Source: Agarophyton chilense (lineage: Eukaryota > Rhodophyta > Florideophyceae > Gracilariales > Gracilariaceae). From it: a stretch of DNA of 64,000 nucleotides. The notes beneath the pieces were generated by a model that did no database searches, was not told the DNA's origin, and saw only the letters and a program-made list of their open reading frames with translations. Positions 49,964 through 59,387 of the stretch are shown here, piece after piece. Positions within the stretch are counted from its first letter, which is position 1. Each line of letters opens with the position of its first letter. The translations under genes and the position numbers were made by a program. The stretch spans positions 558,001-622,000 of the forward strand of contig JARGXX010000073.1 of the NCBI GenBank assembly GCA_030374765.1, read 5' to 3'.

Positions 49964-50937
49964 GGATGGGACTACTTTGTAATCAACCCGTTTGATTCAC
50001 TGTTCTTCCACCGGAACCGGGATCCATACACATTTTACGCGTTCTCGCCTGAATGTGGGTAGGGTGCTGTGCAGTTGCGTCCGGGTCTGGTGGATGGGCT
50101 AGCTTAAGTAGGGATTTTGGCGGGCATCAGAAGAAGAGCACACCCCAAGAGAGTTGCTTGCGAAAACATGAGATTAAGGATGGAAGATTAAATTGAAGAG
50201 CATCTGTGACGTGTATTCCGCACCGTGATATGTAATGGTTGTTTCAAGTAGCAGTGGTTTACCCAACTTTTTGACAGTGGGTTTTGTGCTTTTGAGTGCA
50301 ACTCAACTTCCTCAGTGACTGGTTGCACGCGCCAACACATGAACATTGCCCAGTGTCATGGAAATCAAGTAGTTTGAATCAAGTTTTGCATGGCACCTGC
50401 GCACAAAATTGACCTGGGCACAGTGGCCATTCTGTATGTCACGGCTTCCCGGTTCGACAAATACTCATTGTGACGGTAGTTTAAAGCGCAATTCGTAGAT
50501 ATCTACAACGCACTCTGCTTGATTTGTGCTACCCTTCGTAATTTGCCAGGGGTAACGGGCTGCTCGTGATCAATGTTCCAACGCTGTGCCATAGTAAGGC
50601 AGAGATGCGACTTCATGCTTGGTGTACCTTGGTGTCGACTGCCGAGGTTGCGGCGATACGACCACAACTCACCACAGGCAAGATCTTGCTTGAAGGGTGC
50701 CTGTTTTCCGGTTTGCACTAGAAAACTTTGCATGTGTTTTTTGCAAACCAGGAAACTACACTTCGAAATTCAAATTTCTTCATTGCATCAACGTGCAAAA
50801 TATTTTGATGGGACATCCAACATTCGGACCCTCACTATCCGAAGATGCGTCATTCGTAGTCACCCTTCGCGCCCCAGCTCGTCTATACCGGCGTCTCTGA
50901 GTTGAGAAGGAAGGCGAATCGAGATATCTTTCCCGGT
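49964..50937. other. Divergent intergenic region
   Basis: Promoter region between the coiled-coil gene (-) and the SLX4-like gene (+). Frames at 50503 (-) and 50573 (+) have no recognisable features. No RNA gene seen. Confidence 0.4.
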
Positions 50938-52803
50938 ATGGATTATAATCACCAGCTCGATTGCTGTCCATCATGCTCAACACCTTTAACATTGTTCACG
51001 CCAAGAGAGCGCCTCCAACATGCCAATGAATGTCTAGATTCTGAACACCAAAAACAAGCAACTCACGAGCCGTCTTGTGCTATATGCTCACGCAATCTGA
51101 ATTTCCTCACCCCTGCAGCGCGTCAAGAGCACGTGAATCGATGTCTTGATGTCACCTTATCACCACGTCCACGACAGCGCCGCCCTGTGAGAAAGAGGCC
51201 ACGCAGCACGAGCGCAACATCTTCTCGCGTGCCAAGACAGGAGCTTCATCGAAAGAAATGCGATGCAAAAGTTGTCAAACTGCTCACTCTTCTAGGCCTT
51301 GAGAGATATTCACAACGTTTTGCAGATGAGGATATTGATTTGGACACTTTGCGTATACTCAAAGATGAAGACTTTGTTGCCCTTCGTATTCCAGATGCCG
51401 CAAGAAGGCGCATTGCAGATGCTTTGCATGCGGTTCCCATCCTCGATGGACTTCAGACCCCCACCACCACGGAGCCGGCCAACGAAGCTCACATCGTTCC
51501 CACTCAGAAATTTGCGACGAGCAAGCTTGGTGCAGCGTTGCAAAGGGAAAAATCCTTATTCGATGATGATGATGATGACTTTGAATATAGGCCTACACAA
51601 ACTACTCCTGGTAGCGCGAACGAAGAACCTGAGAAAGTCCCAAGTGCTGCTGCACTTGAACGTGTTCCCAACCCAAGGGCAACTGCTGCCGTTCCTGAGA
51701 CTATCGACCTGATTACACCTACAAAGGAAGACAAAACAGGGCCCACTGCAATCCAGCCTACTGGTCAAACCTCAGATTCAAGTGATTTCGATTTCGAAAA
51801 CGATATGCTTCTGCAGTCTCAGATCTCACTAGAAACGAAAATTGAGAAATGGAAAGAGCAGCAGACAAGAAAGGAAGAGATGCGCCACCAGGATCAGATG
51901 GCCAAGATTGAATCCAAGTATAGAAGTATGATAGCGCGGCTCGAAGGAAAGATTAAGAGTCCAGCAGCATCTCCACAATCTGAACCTATCGCATCTATAC
52001 GCCGAAGTGACGGCACCAATCACATGGAGCCTACTCCCATCGACTTGACCACTGAACTTTCTCATGAAGCAGAATGCGTCGCGGAACAAGATTTAACAAA
52101 GAAAATGAATAACGACGAAGACATGCTCAGGCCAGTGTCAAGGGGTGGAAGTATTGAACGGAGAGTTGATAATGTTAGTGTTTTAGATTGCTGCAGTGAT
52201 TCAGATGAAGAATTTGTTCGGCAACACGTGCTCAAATCACCCCCGACAGGTTACAAGAGTCTGCTCCCAGCCTTGGATTTTGGTAGTGAATCAGAAGGCT
52301 TGGAAGATTTGAACCAAAAAGAGAGACTAAGGGGTAATGAACTGCTGTTTTCCGGTAATGAAGATGTAGAAGCTACAAAGGAAGGACTAGGCAGAAGTGA
52401 TGATGACTTATTGGACCTCTTCCACGGTAGTAGTCCGGGAAAACTGCAATCCTCAGACTTAGAAAGAAACGTGGCTGACAGACTATCTCTACAACGTACA
52501 GATTCTGATTCAAGCTCAGAGGAATTACATCAAACGCAAAAGACTAAACTGAAAAAAAAGAGGAAAGTAACCAACGAAGAAATTTCAGCAGCTATACGGA
52601 AGGATAAGTCCCTGTATGACCGCATCCTCAAAGTAGAGTCCGTGTCGTACGAGGTAATATTACAAAGCATACGAAGATCGGGAACAGCGGTTTCGAGAAA
52701 AGCCCTGACGAACTACTTACACTCAGAAGGTATCATGTACAAAGGGGATGTAACGTCAAAGTCGTCGAAGGCTTACATGAAGAGCCTCAATTCTCAGTTC
52801 TAG
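50938..52803 (+). CDS. SLX4-like structure-specific nuclease scaffold with two UBZ fingers and a SAM domain
   Basis: From the first ATG (the longer frame begins at TTG) the protein has 621 residues. Two UBZ4-like zinc fingers open it: Cys10-x2-Cys13-x14-His28-x3-Cys32, then a second copy with Glu-His-Val-Asn-Arg-Cys-Leu-Asp. A SAM domain lies at about 110-165 (Leu-Leu-Thr-Leu-Leu-Gly-Leu-Glu-Arg-Tyr-Ser). The middle is acidic and disordered, with many Ser-Asp/Glu clusters that could be SUMO-interaction or phosphorylation sites. Residues about 546-605 match the SLX4 C-terminal conserved domain that binds SLX1 (Ala-Ile-Arg-Lys-Asp, Tyr-Asp-Arg-Ile-Leu, Tyr-Leu-His-Ser-Glu-Gly-Ile). SLX4-SLX1 cuts branched DNA. 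The usual SAP domain before the C-terminal domain was not seen, and SAM is an unusual addition. Confidence 0.75.
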   Translation: MDYNHQLDCCPSCSTPLTLFTPRERLQHANECLDSEHQKQATHEPSCAICSRNLNFLTPAARQEHVNRCLDVTLSPRPRQRRPVRKRPRSTSATSSRVPRQELHRKKCDAKVVKLLTLLGLERYSQRFADEDIDLDTLRILKDEDFVALRIPDAARRRIADALHAVPILDGLQTPTTTEPANEAHIVPTQKFATSKLGAALQREKSLFDDDDDDFEYRPTQTTPGSANEEPEKVPSAAALERVPNPRATAAVPETIDLITPTKEDKTGPTAIQPTGQTSDSSDFDFENDMLLQSQISLETKIEKWKEQQTRKEEMRHQDQMAKIESKYRSMIARLEGKIKSPAASPQSEPIASIRRSDGTNHMEPTPIDLTTELSHEAECVAEQDLTKKMNNDEDMLRPVSRGGSIERRVDNVSVLDCCSDSDEEFVRQHVLKSPPTGYKSLLPALDFGSESEGLEDLNQKERLRGNELLFSGNEDVEATKEGLGRSDDDLLDLFHGSSPGKLQSSDLERNVADRLSLQRTDSDSSSEELHQTQKTKLKKKRKVTNEEISAAIRKDKSLYDRILKVESVSYEVILQSIRRSGTAVSRKALTNYLHSEGIMYKGDVTSKSSKAYMKSLNSQF

Positions 52804-53020
52804 ACCGTCACCATTTCTGACTAGATAAAACTAGTGGAGAGTGGGACCAGAAAATACTCAACTCTCCTTTACGGAACGCAATCTGTAGCAAAGACACCAT
52901 GAAAAGCTCGAGAAGGATTGCTTCGAAATTCGCACCCTCTTCGATAAATGTTTCTGTGAAGGCTTGAAGCAGTGGCGTATGCCCCCACACAGGCCAAATC
53001 CAACCATCACACCACACATA

Positions 53021-54607
53021 CTAAACAGTGTTTGCGAAACTCAAATCATATATTGCCATGAAGCGTACATCAGGTTTGGCACTGACGTCTCCATTATCAG
53101 CCCAATTGTATACCTTGAACTTGATTTTGTAGTCGCTAGCCGTCACCTTTTCTAATTCCTCTCTCTTTGCCTCGCTTGCACGCTCAGAAATCCATCTGAT
53201 GAGATCATCGTCACTTGTTGAGGATGGTGTAAAATCAGGTCGGAACCATTTCCACAGTCTACTGAGTGACACCGTTTTGGCGGTTAAGTCAACATCGCAG
53301 TTGTTCTCTATGAATGCTGAAGTAGCTTTCTTCAGTTGAGAGTCGACATTCTCACTTTCAAGTGGCAATATCGGCGGGCAAGACTGAGCTCCGCAGTTGA
53401 GAATAAAATGCATACGTGGATCCTTTTCAGCGAGCATCCACCCATAACGGTCGTCGCTGGCAGTCATCGTTCTTCTGCAGACAGAATGTTCCAGTTCAAC
53501 AGAAGTAATCTTTTTTCCCGCGATTATATAAGCAGCTTCATTAAAGAATTTGCTTCGCTTGAGAAGATCTGTGGGGTGCCCGTATACCAGTTTAGCATGA
53601 AAGATTAGGATATTATACAAGTTGTAAAAAGAGGCCTGTTTAAAGGATGGAGATGCAAACTTGATCGTGGAATCATCACAGATCGCAAGTTCTGCCAATA
53701 GCAAAAGTGTTTTTCTCCAAGGTGCAGAGCCACGTATAGCAGAGTACTCAATAAAAAAGCCATCAATGGATACGCTAGTGTGACATACTTGACCAAATGC
53801 GACGTTGAGATCAGACAAAACCGCACAGATATCCCTCGACTTTCCGATATACGCAACGGACACATTCAAACCATGTTCCGACATCATGGTCAACCCCCTA
53901 TGAGCATATGTATACTTGGAACTCGATTGAAACGATTGATCAGCAGTTTCAACCTTGTATAGCGGGATCAATCCACTAACTCTGACCAGCTTCGTAGCCA
54001 GTAGGGCAGCCGACTCTGTTGTATAGGCAAAAGAATGTCCAACAAGCCAGTCAACAATTTGAGAGCCATTGGCAACAAAAGCTTTATATCTATCCCATTT
54101 CTTGCGGGAGGTGGTAAGGCGGTGGGGTACAGGTTGCATCATTGTATCTAGAGCATCTATGAGGTCTGTGAAAGTGGGATCCAAAGATGGGTCGGATGGG
54201 CGTTTTGAGGATTGAAAGTCTATGGAGCTGATGTCAGACATTGACTGTGGGCTTGGGGGCACGTATGGAGGAGAGTTGCGCCATGGAATGCTGTTTGGTG
54301 GAGGCGTCATCTTAGAATCTGAAGGGGAATAAGAGGCCGACGGGACGGTCGAAACAGATTTTGTGTGAAATGTTTGGGTTGAAGGTGAACGAGAAAGCAC
54401 GATTCGATTGAAGGTTGCAAACGATGTCTTAGGGCCAACAGGTGAGTTGACACGGGAGTTGGAATGAGCCGGACGATGGTGTCTCGTGATAGACAAATGT
54501 GTCAACGAATCAAAGGTTGAGAGAAAAGCTGTTGAGGAAAATACACTAACAGGTTGGGAACGCCTGAGATGACGGAGGGAAGAAGTACTGCTGCGGGCGA
54601 CACACAT
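53021..54607 (-). CDS. DEP-domain protein with DUF547
   Basis: From the first in-frame ATG the product is 528 residues. Ser/Arg-rich sequence fills the first 100 residues. A DEP domain (about 165-225) reads Ser-Gln-Ile-Val-Asp-Trp-Leu, then Ala-Ala-Leu-Leu-Ala-Thr-Lys-Leu-Val. DUF547 follows (about 260-410), with Ser-Phe-Tyr-Asn-Leu-Tyr-Asn-Ile-Leu-Ile-Phe-His-Ala, Phe-Phe-Asn-Glu-Ala-Ala-Tyr-Ile-Ile and Asp-Pro-Arg-x-His-Phe-Ile-Leu-Asn-Cys-Gly-Ala-x-Ser-Cys-Pro, the strongest block. DEP domains recruit signalling proteins to membranes. The DUF547 domain has no settled activity. DEP+DUF547 proteins, sometimes with glutaredoxin, occur in plants and algae. The gene converges on the SLX4-like gene with a 217-bp gap. 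Confidence 0.82.
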   Translation of the reverse strand: MCVARSSTSSLRHLRRSQPVSVFSSTAFLSTFDSLTHLSITRHHRPAHSNSRVNSPVGPKTSFATFNRIVLSRSPSTQTFHTKSVSTVPSASYSPSDSKMTPPPNSIPWRNSPPYVPPSPQSMSDISSIDFQSSKRPSDPSLDPTFTDLIDALDTMMQPVPHRLTTSRKKWDRYKAFVANGSQIVDWLVGHSFAYTTESAALLATKLVRVSGLIPLYKVETADQSFQSSSKYTYAHRGLTMMSEHGLNVSVAYIGKSRDICAVLSDLNVAFGQVCHTSVSIDGFFIEYSAIRGSAPWRKTLLLLAELAICDDSTIKFASPSFKQASFYNLYNILIFHAKLVYGHPTDLLKRSKFFNEAAYIIAGKKITSVELEHSVCRRTMTASDDRYGWMLAEKDPRMHFILNCGAQSCPPILPLESENVDSQLKKATSAFIENNCDVDLTAKTVSLSRLWKWFRPDFTPSSTSDDDLIRWISERASEAKREELEKVTASDYKIKFKVYNWADNGDVSAKPDVRFMAIYDLSFANTV

Positions 54608-55239
54608 TTGACGATGATGCCAATGCAGCGTGACCGGGATAATCGGGACGAACGCACAGCAAATACAGCGGCGGTGAATCGGCTTGAAAAAAAAAGGGAA
54701 ACTCGTTTTCAACGGCTTTAGTCTCACGCGCTCTGAGGACGACCTTAGCAGAGAGCGAAACGAGGAGGCGACAGACGAGATTAAGTGGTACTACTACTCA
54801 CCCTTAAACCGTTCTTACGGGAGCCGAGACAGCTGGCAAGAACGAAGCCCGATGGCGAAACGCGCACAGCAGTAACGCGAATCTGAGGCGACGGCAAGCA
54901 GCGAAGATGACAGCCGTTACGCGACGCACTGCGTGGTTCATCTCGCCAGCCACTGCGTGCGAAACTCCGGCGCCAGTAGTAGGGTGTCTTGAATACATCT
55001 GGTCGGTTGTGATTGGCGCAAATGCTTCACTCAATAGAGCACCAGTCTTCTCGGTGAAAATGGGAACAACACAGTCGATCGTTCCTCTCGCGAAAGAGTA
55101 TTTGACACCAATGACGTCACTACCATAACGCCATGATTGTGATCATATCTGCCACGTGTTGATCTACGACAAAGAGCCGTAGGCGAAATTCAGCTCTCAA
55201 TGACGCACACCACTCACACTTCCGGACTCGAATAGATAC

Positions 55240-55275
55240 ACGAAGGTAGTTGCTACCGGTAGTTGCTACCTTCGT
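55240..55275. repeat. Tandem hairpin GGTAG-TTG-CTACC (x2) inside a larger palindrome
   Basis: The 13-mer GGTAGTTGCTACC occurs twice head to tail at 55245-55257 and 55258-55270. Each copy can form a 5-bp stem with a TTG loop. The outer arms ACGAAGGTAG and CTACCTTCGT (55240-55249 and 55266-55275) are also perfect reverse complements, so the whole 36 bp can form one longer cruciform. Confidence 0.9.
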
Positions 55276-55362
55276 ACATGTAGGCGAAACGAGAGAGAGC
55301 CAAGCGCGTGTCCCGAAGAAATAGTCGTTTTAAAAGCTCGTTAGGAATAGACAAACTAATCC

Positions 55363-55390
55363 CCCGCCGAGTAGGTCCTTCCCCGGCGGG
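55363..55390. repeat. Hairpin CCCGCCG/CGGCGGG
   Basis: A 7-bp perfect stem with a 14-nt loop, in the hairpin cluster. Confidence 0.8.
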
Positions 55391-55456
55391 AAATCCTCGT
55401 GTTCCCGCTAGAATTCAAACGACTGCATTCTTCTCTTTTTTCCGTCGTTATCTCAT

Positions 55457-55475
55457 CAAATGAGAACCTCATTTG
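55457..55475. repeat. Hairpin CAAATGAG-AAC-CTCATTTG
   Basis: Perfect 8-bp stem with a 3-nt loop. Confidence 0.85.
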
Positions 55476-55504
55476 CTGAGGTCCACACGCGGTGTTGTCG
55501 CCCG

Positions 55505-55721
55505 GTTTCGAGGGAGAACATCAAAGTCTTTCAGTAGTTTTCTCTCTGCTCAGGGAAAACTACGATAACTTCCCTTGTCTCACTGTAATCAGAAACGATT
55601 TCAGTCTTCTTATGAAGTGCACTATCTTTCTTCCAAGTGACTTTATCAACCGTCAAAAATGTGCATAGTTATGAAAGCCCACGCCAAGGTGAGGGAAGAC
55701 TACGATGTTCTCCCTCGAAAC
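55505..55721. repeat. 18-bp inverted repeat with ~180-bp spacer
   Basis: GTTTCGAGGGAGAACATC at 55505-55522 is the exact reverse complement of the segment at 55704-55721. Inside or overlapping lie two related 22-mers, 55553-55574 (GGGAAAACTACGATAACTTCCC) and 55693-55714 (17 of 22 positions the same), the first with a GGGAA/TTCCC stem. The arrangement could be a foldback element, a MITE end pair or an RNA stem. Confidence 0.85.
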
Positions 55722-55747
55722 TCAGCAACTAACGTGTTACTGTCTGT

Positions 55748-55776
55748 CTGTGAGGGAGAAACTTGAGACCTCACAG
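55748..55776. repeat. Hairpin CTGTGAGG/CCTCACAG
   Basis: Perfect 8-bp stem, 13-nt loop. It shares the GAGGGAGAA word with the 18-bp inverted repeat. Confidence 0.85.
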
Positions 55777-56417
55777 CCAGGCAATAGATTGCTAACCCCT
55801 TACATACTACATCTTCTCCTACGGGAGACTACTTTGTCGAGTTTCGCAGTGGACGAATACCTGACCTGAATATTCACCATCTAATCCAATGAAATCTGGA
55901 CGAGGCCAAAAATTTTCTTCACAATGATACTTGCCCCAGCTTTTTTGGAACTCCTCTCTTCGTAACAGCTGCTTTGCCAGCATTTAGTCATGGACATTTC
56001 TATCTTCTCTTGAAAATATTCCTCGTTGAGAATCTACAGTTGCTCAAGTGGAAATGAATTTTCGTGCACGACGCCTATGCAGCGCAATTGCGGAAAGCAT
56101 TTGCAATACCACGCTTCGCAGTTTTTCTTTCGGACATGAGCGTAGAACATAGGAAGCCCGATAGAACAAAAGCGGACCGATCTAGTTTAGGATCAAAGCT
56201 CTGCTGGTCGGGAACTAAAGTGTTTTCTTGATACAGTGATTCCATTTGAATGTATGATCATGTATTCAGCACGGGAGATAGAATGAAGTTTGCCGGAACT
56301 TCCCACTCTGCTGTTTATCGTAGTTAGTCCGGTTTCAAAGGTTTCCGTGTCAATCTCTAGGTGGAATGTAGAACCATAAGCATGAGTCCGCCGTAAGTCG
56401 TTCGTTGTACTCACTGC

Positions 56418-57893
56418 CTATGATGAAACTGTTTTCGTATGTTCAAGTCTCTTATTTTGACATTTCCGAAAAGGTACTTGATCATAACTACGTTCGCCTT
56501 CTCCTAGCACCTCACGCAAATACCATGTTCCAGGAAGTAAATCGTCAAGACTAGCCCTTGGAGCATAACCAAATCGGCCGTAGTTTTGCTCTCTTTCTGA
56601 CAGTGTGCGAATATATTCTTCAGCTCCAGCAATTATTCTGTTATCCAATCGATCTCTCAAATCCCTTCCTAGAAAAACTTTGTCCACAGGAGCGATCACG
56701 CGAAGCGAGAACATAGATGACGCAAATCCAGATCCAAATGAATACAACAGTATGCGCTTTCCGATGAGATCATTGCCCTTTTCAAATATCAGAGCGGCTA
56801 GCGATGAATACAGTGACGCCGTGTAACAATTACCGATCCTCTTCGCTAGCCAGGCTGCGGGTGCACACTTCTCTTCATAATTCTCTTTAGCAAGCTTGAC
56901 AAATGCTCGTTGGGCCTCTCGATTTCGGTGACTTAGTTCTCTTGGTAGATTTCGGTATTGCTCCACTGGTTGGTAAAACGAGTCTTCTCCCTCTGTAGAA
57001 TTTAAAAAGTCATTGTAGATCAGTCTTGCGAATGATTTGTGAACCATCTTGTTGAACGGGGCGTGGAATACACAGTAATCCACATCGCTTCGGATGTTGA
57101 ACCGAGGTCTCTCTGGGCTCTTTGCGCGCCTCGCATATCTCTGGTAGCATTGATCCATAGCGTTAACAAACGTATCAATTGTTTGTTGCCCCCTGACGGT
57201 TGGATACTCAATCGCTACACGAGGCTTGAAAAAGTCATATGTATCGCCCATGCAAGTGGCTCGCAATCCAATCTCAAACCGAATTGGAACAGAATCCCCA
57301 CGAGTAACTAGCATGGCTACCGCTCCAGCGCCCCCGGTTGGTCTTGCCGGCCCTGGCTCATACACAGATATATCAGCGGCAACTACGACAGCATAGCGAC
57401 CATCCCAAGCGGACGACTCGCACCATGCTACTGTGTTGAAAAGCGCTGCGGTTCCTCCATAACACGCGTTTGTGTTATCCAGCCCTTCTACTTCACTATT
57501 GCCGCAGTCGGCGAAAAGGCGCATGAGACTGGTCTTTATGGACTTGGACTTGTCTAGGACGGTTTCGGTACCAACTTCCAGACGGCCTATATCTGAATAG
57601 GAAATACCGGCGTCGCGCACGAGCTGTGAGACCGCAGTGAGTGCAAGTGAGATAACATCTTCGCGATCGGAGACGAACGACATGTACAATTGGCCTAGAC
57701 CAATGGTATACTTCCCTGAAGGGACTCTATCGTGCCGCTCGAGGTCGTCTTGTGCGACGGCCATGCGCGGGATGTAGACGGCCATATGCTGAATGCCCAC
57801 CTCGGTCAGGCGTGCAGGATACTGCGCAGAAGATGATGCGCTCTGAAGCGCATCCGGCTTGGAAGCCGGGGAGGTCGTGGAGCTCACAGTCAT
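56418..57893 (-). CDS. Hydroxymethylglutaryl-CoA synthase
   Basis: From the first in-frame ATG the protein has 491 residues. Catalytic residues sit in their usual settings. The nucleophilic Cys is in Asn-Thr-Asn-Ala-Cys-Tyr-Gly-Gly-Thr (about Cys144), the general base Glu in Gly-Thr-Glu-Thr-Val-Leu-Asp-Lys-Ser-Lys-Ser (about Glu110), and the His in Val-Phe-His-Ala-Pro-Phe-Asn-Lys-Met-Val. The opening Ile-Gln-His-Met-Ala-Val-Tyr-Ile-Pro and the Ser-Phe-Gly-Ser-Gly-Phe-Ala-Ser-Ser-Met-Phe block are also typical. The enzyme condenses acetyl-CoA with acetoacetyl-CoA to HMG-CoA, the committed entry to the cytosolic mevalonate pathway for sterols and isoprenoids. A short Ser/Thr-rich leader precedes the domain. 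It shares a 446-bp divergent promoter region with V-ATPase D. Green algae lack this enzyme, a point used in the organism guess. Confidence 0.95.
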   Translation of the reverse strand: MTVSSTTSPASKPDALQSASSSAQYPARLTEVGIQHMAVYIPRMAVAQDDLERHDRVPSGKYTIGLGQLYMSFVSDREDVISLALTAVSQLVRDAGISYSDIGRLEVGTETVLDKSKSIKTSLMRLFADCGNSEVEGLDNTNACYGGTAALFNTVAWCESSAWDGRYAVVVAADISVYEPGPARPTGGAGAVAMLVTRGDSVPIRFEIGLRATCMGDTYDFFKPRVAIEYPTVRGQQTIDTFVNAMDQCYQRYARRAKSPERPRFNIRSDVDYCVFHAPFNKMVHKSFARLIYNDFLNSTEGEDSFYQPVEQYRNLPRELSHRNREAQRAFVKLAKENYEEKCAPAAWLAKRIGNCYTASLYSSLAALIFEKGNDLIGKRILLYSFGSGFASSMFSLRVIAPVDKVFLGRDLRDRLDNRIIAGAEEYIRTLSEREQNYGRFGYAPRASLDDLLPGTWYLREVLGEGERSYDQVPFRKCQNKRLEHTKTVSS

Positions 57894-58339
57894 GATGAGG
57901 CATCGGGAAGTCGAGGAGTGAGATCGAAACGGCAAGGAGCGCACAAGAGCGGCGGGGAGGCAATCGAGGCTTCACCGACTACTGAGGCTAGTGACGGTGC
58001 CGCCTGCGTGTTGGGTTGCTTAATTGGCATGCACAGCAGCTTCTTATGCAGAAAAACGGCGCACTTGCACTGACAGCGCATCTTGGGACTCATGGCTCGC
58101 GCACGGGGCAACCACCGATGGCACGCGTGCCACGCGTTTCCTTGCAACTGCCACAGCCTTCTCTCGCTACCAGCTATTGCTCTCTACACCTCGATCCGTT
58201 ACCGCCCTTGCGCCTATGTGCATGTCTACGCTCCCGCGCCTGTCTGCGCCTTTCTTCTTCCCCGATCCTTGCCTCATCGTGACACCTCGTTTCCTCGCAG
58301 TTTCTCTTCTTCCAGTGGCGTAAATCATTCCTCATCGAA
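57894..58339. promoter_or_regulatory. Divergent promoter region of HMG-CoA synthase and V-ATPase D
   Basis: A 446-bp gap separates two divergently transcribed housekeeping-type genes, so both promoters must lie here. Overlapping GC-rich open frames are not convincing genes. A GGCACGCGTGCCACGCGT palindromic block near 58120 is a possible shared element. Confidence 0.5.
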
Positions 58340-59158
58340 ATGTCTTCTAAGCAGCGCCTCACCGTCGTGCCGTCTCGAATGGCCTTGCAGCAGGTCAAAG
58401 CAAAGCTGTCAGGTGCCAAGAAGGGACACTCCATGCTCAAGAAGAAATCCGATGCGTTGCTCGTGCGCTTCCGCGCAATTCTTTCTGATATCTTGCGGAA
58501 CAAGGAGGCTGCAGGAGAGGAGTCCCGGGAGGCTATGCTTGCCCTCGCACTCGCCAAGTACGCCTTCGGAGACGAGTTGAAACATATTGTCATCGAGAAT
58601 GTCGACGATGCTTCGATGAAGGTCAAGATGGCTCCTGATAATGTAGCTGGTGTCACTATTCCCATTTTCTCCAAAGTTGGTGCCAAGGTTGCCGAGGCCG
58701 AAGGAAAAGATCTCGCAGGAAAGGGAACCGCAAGCCTTGCCGGTCTTTCCAAGGGAGGCCAACGAATTGGGGAAGCCAGGGGCGCCTTTGCAGATACCCT
58801 TGACTTGTTAGTGAAGCTTGCTTCCCTACAGACCTCCTTCATTATCTTAGACGAAGCTATCAAGCTCACCAACAGGAGAGTTAACGCCCTAGAAAATGTC
58901 ATCAAGCCCAAATTGGAAAACACCATTTCGTATGTGTTGTCCGAACTCGATGAGATGGAAAGAGAAGAGTTTTTCCGACTCAAGCTCATTCAAAACAAGA
59001 AGGAAAGAGAAAGGGTTCTGAAGGAAGGAAAGGAGCTTGAAGAGCGAAGAAAAACCGCTCTGACTGGATTTGATGACGGTGTGTTCGCCGATGGTAATGC
59101 CGCAATCCCGTCTATTCTTGATACCCACACTGGTACTGATCCGGACAATCTGTTCTAA
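58340..59158 (+). CDS. V-type H+-ATPase subunit D
   Basis: The 272-residue protein begins with [11 protein letters not shown], followed by a long helical hairpin that forms the central rotor shaft (Leu-Lys-Lys-Lys-Ser-Asp-Ala-Leu near residue 35). A helix with Val-Asn-Ala-Leu-Glu-Asn-Val and Ile-Lys-Pro-Lys-Leu-Glu-Asn-Thr-Ile follows around 170-195, matching the family's C-terminal signature Arg-Arg-Val-Asn-Ala-Leu-Glu. The end Asp-Pro-Asp-Asn-Leu-Phe is near family type. Subunit D couples ATP hydrolysis in V1 to proton transport through Vo in vacuolar and Golgi membranes. Length is slightly above the usual 245-260 residues, with the extra at the C-terminus. Confidence 0.95.
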   Translation: MSSKQRLTVVPSRMALQQVKAKLSGAKKGHSMLKKKSDALLVRFRAILSDILRNKEAAGEESREAMLALALAKYAFGDELKHIVIENVDDASMKVKMAPDNVAGVTIPIFSKVGAKVAEAEGKDLAGKGTASLAGLSKGGQRIGEARGAFADTLDLLVKLASLQTSFIILDEAIKLTNRRVNALENVIKPKLENTISYVLSELDEMEREEFFRLKLIQNKKERERVLKEGKELEERRKTALTGFDDGVFADGNAAIPSILDTHTGTDPDNLF

Positions 59159-59387
59159 GTATTTGCTGTGACTCTCACAGTGTTTTCGCTTCTCTGCGTT
59201 TCTCGTACGAATCTCACTATATCTAACTGAAAAAGGTAGTATATCGCAAAGTGTTCGTGATCTTTCTGGGCATCTACCTGCGTTTTGGTTTTTCTCATTA
59301 CAATACATCAATACCACATTTTTGCTTTTTTAATGCAGTTTTAGTTCGTTTCTAGTCAATCCATTCGGAATTTGTTTTTAGAGGTGT

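Larger units (their letters stand above)
54608..56417. other. Intergenic region with clustered hairpins
   Basis: No supportable gene in 1.8 kb. The stretch 55240-55830 contains several perfect or near-perfect hairpins and an 18-bp inverted repeat (listed separately), making it structurally unusual. A minus frame at 56193-56414 starts at GTG and immediately follows the HMG-CoA synthase stop. The left part should contain the promoter of the DEP-DUF547 gene. Confidence 0.45.

Noticed and set aside
51246-51768. Minus-strand frames inside the SLX4-like gene
   Set aside because: Antisense shadows of coding sequence on the plus strand.
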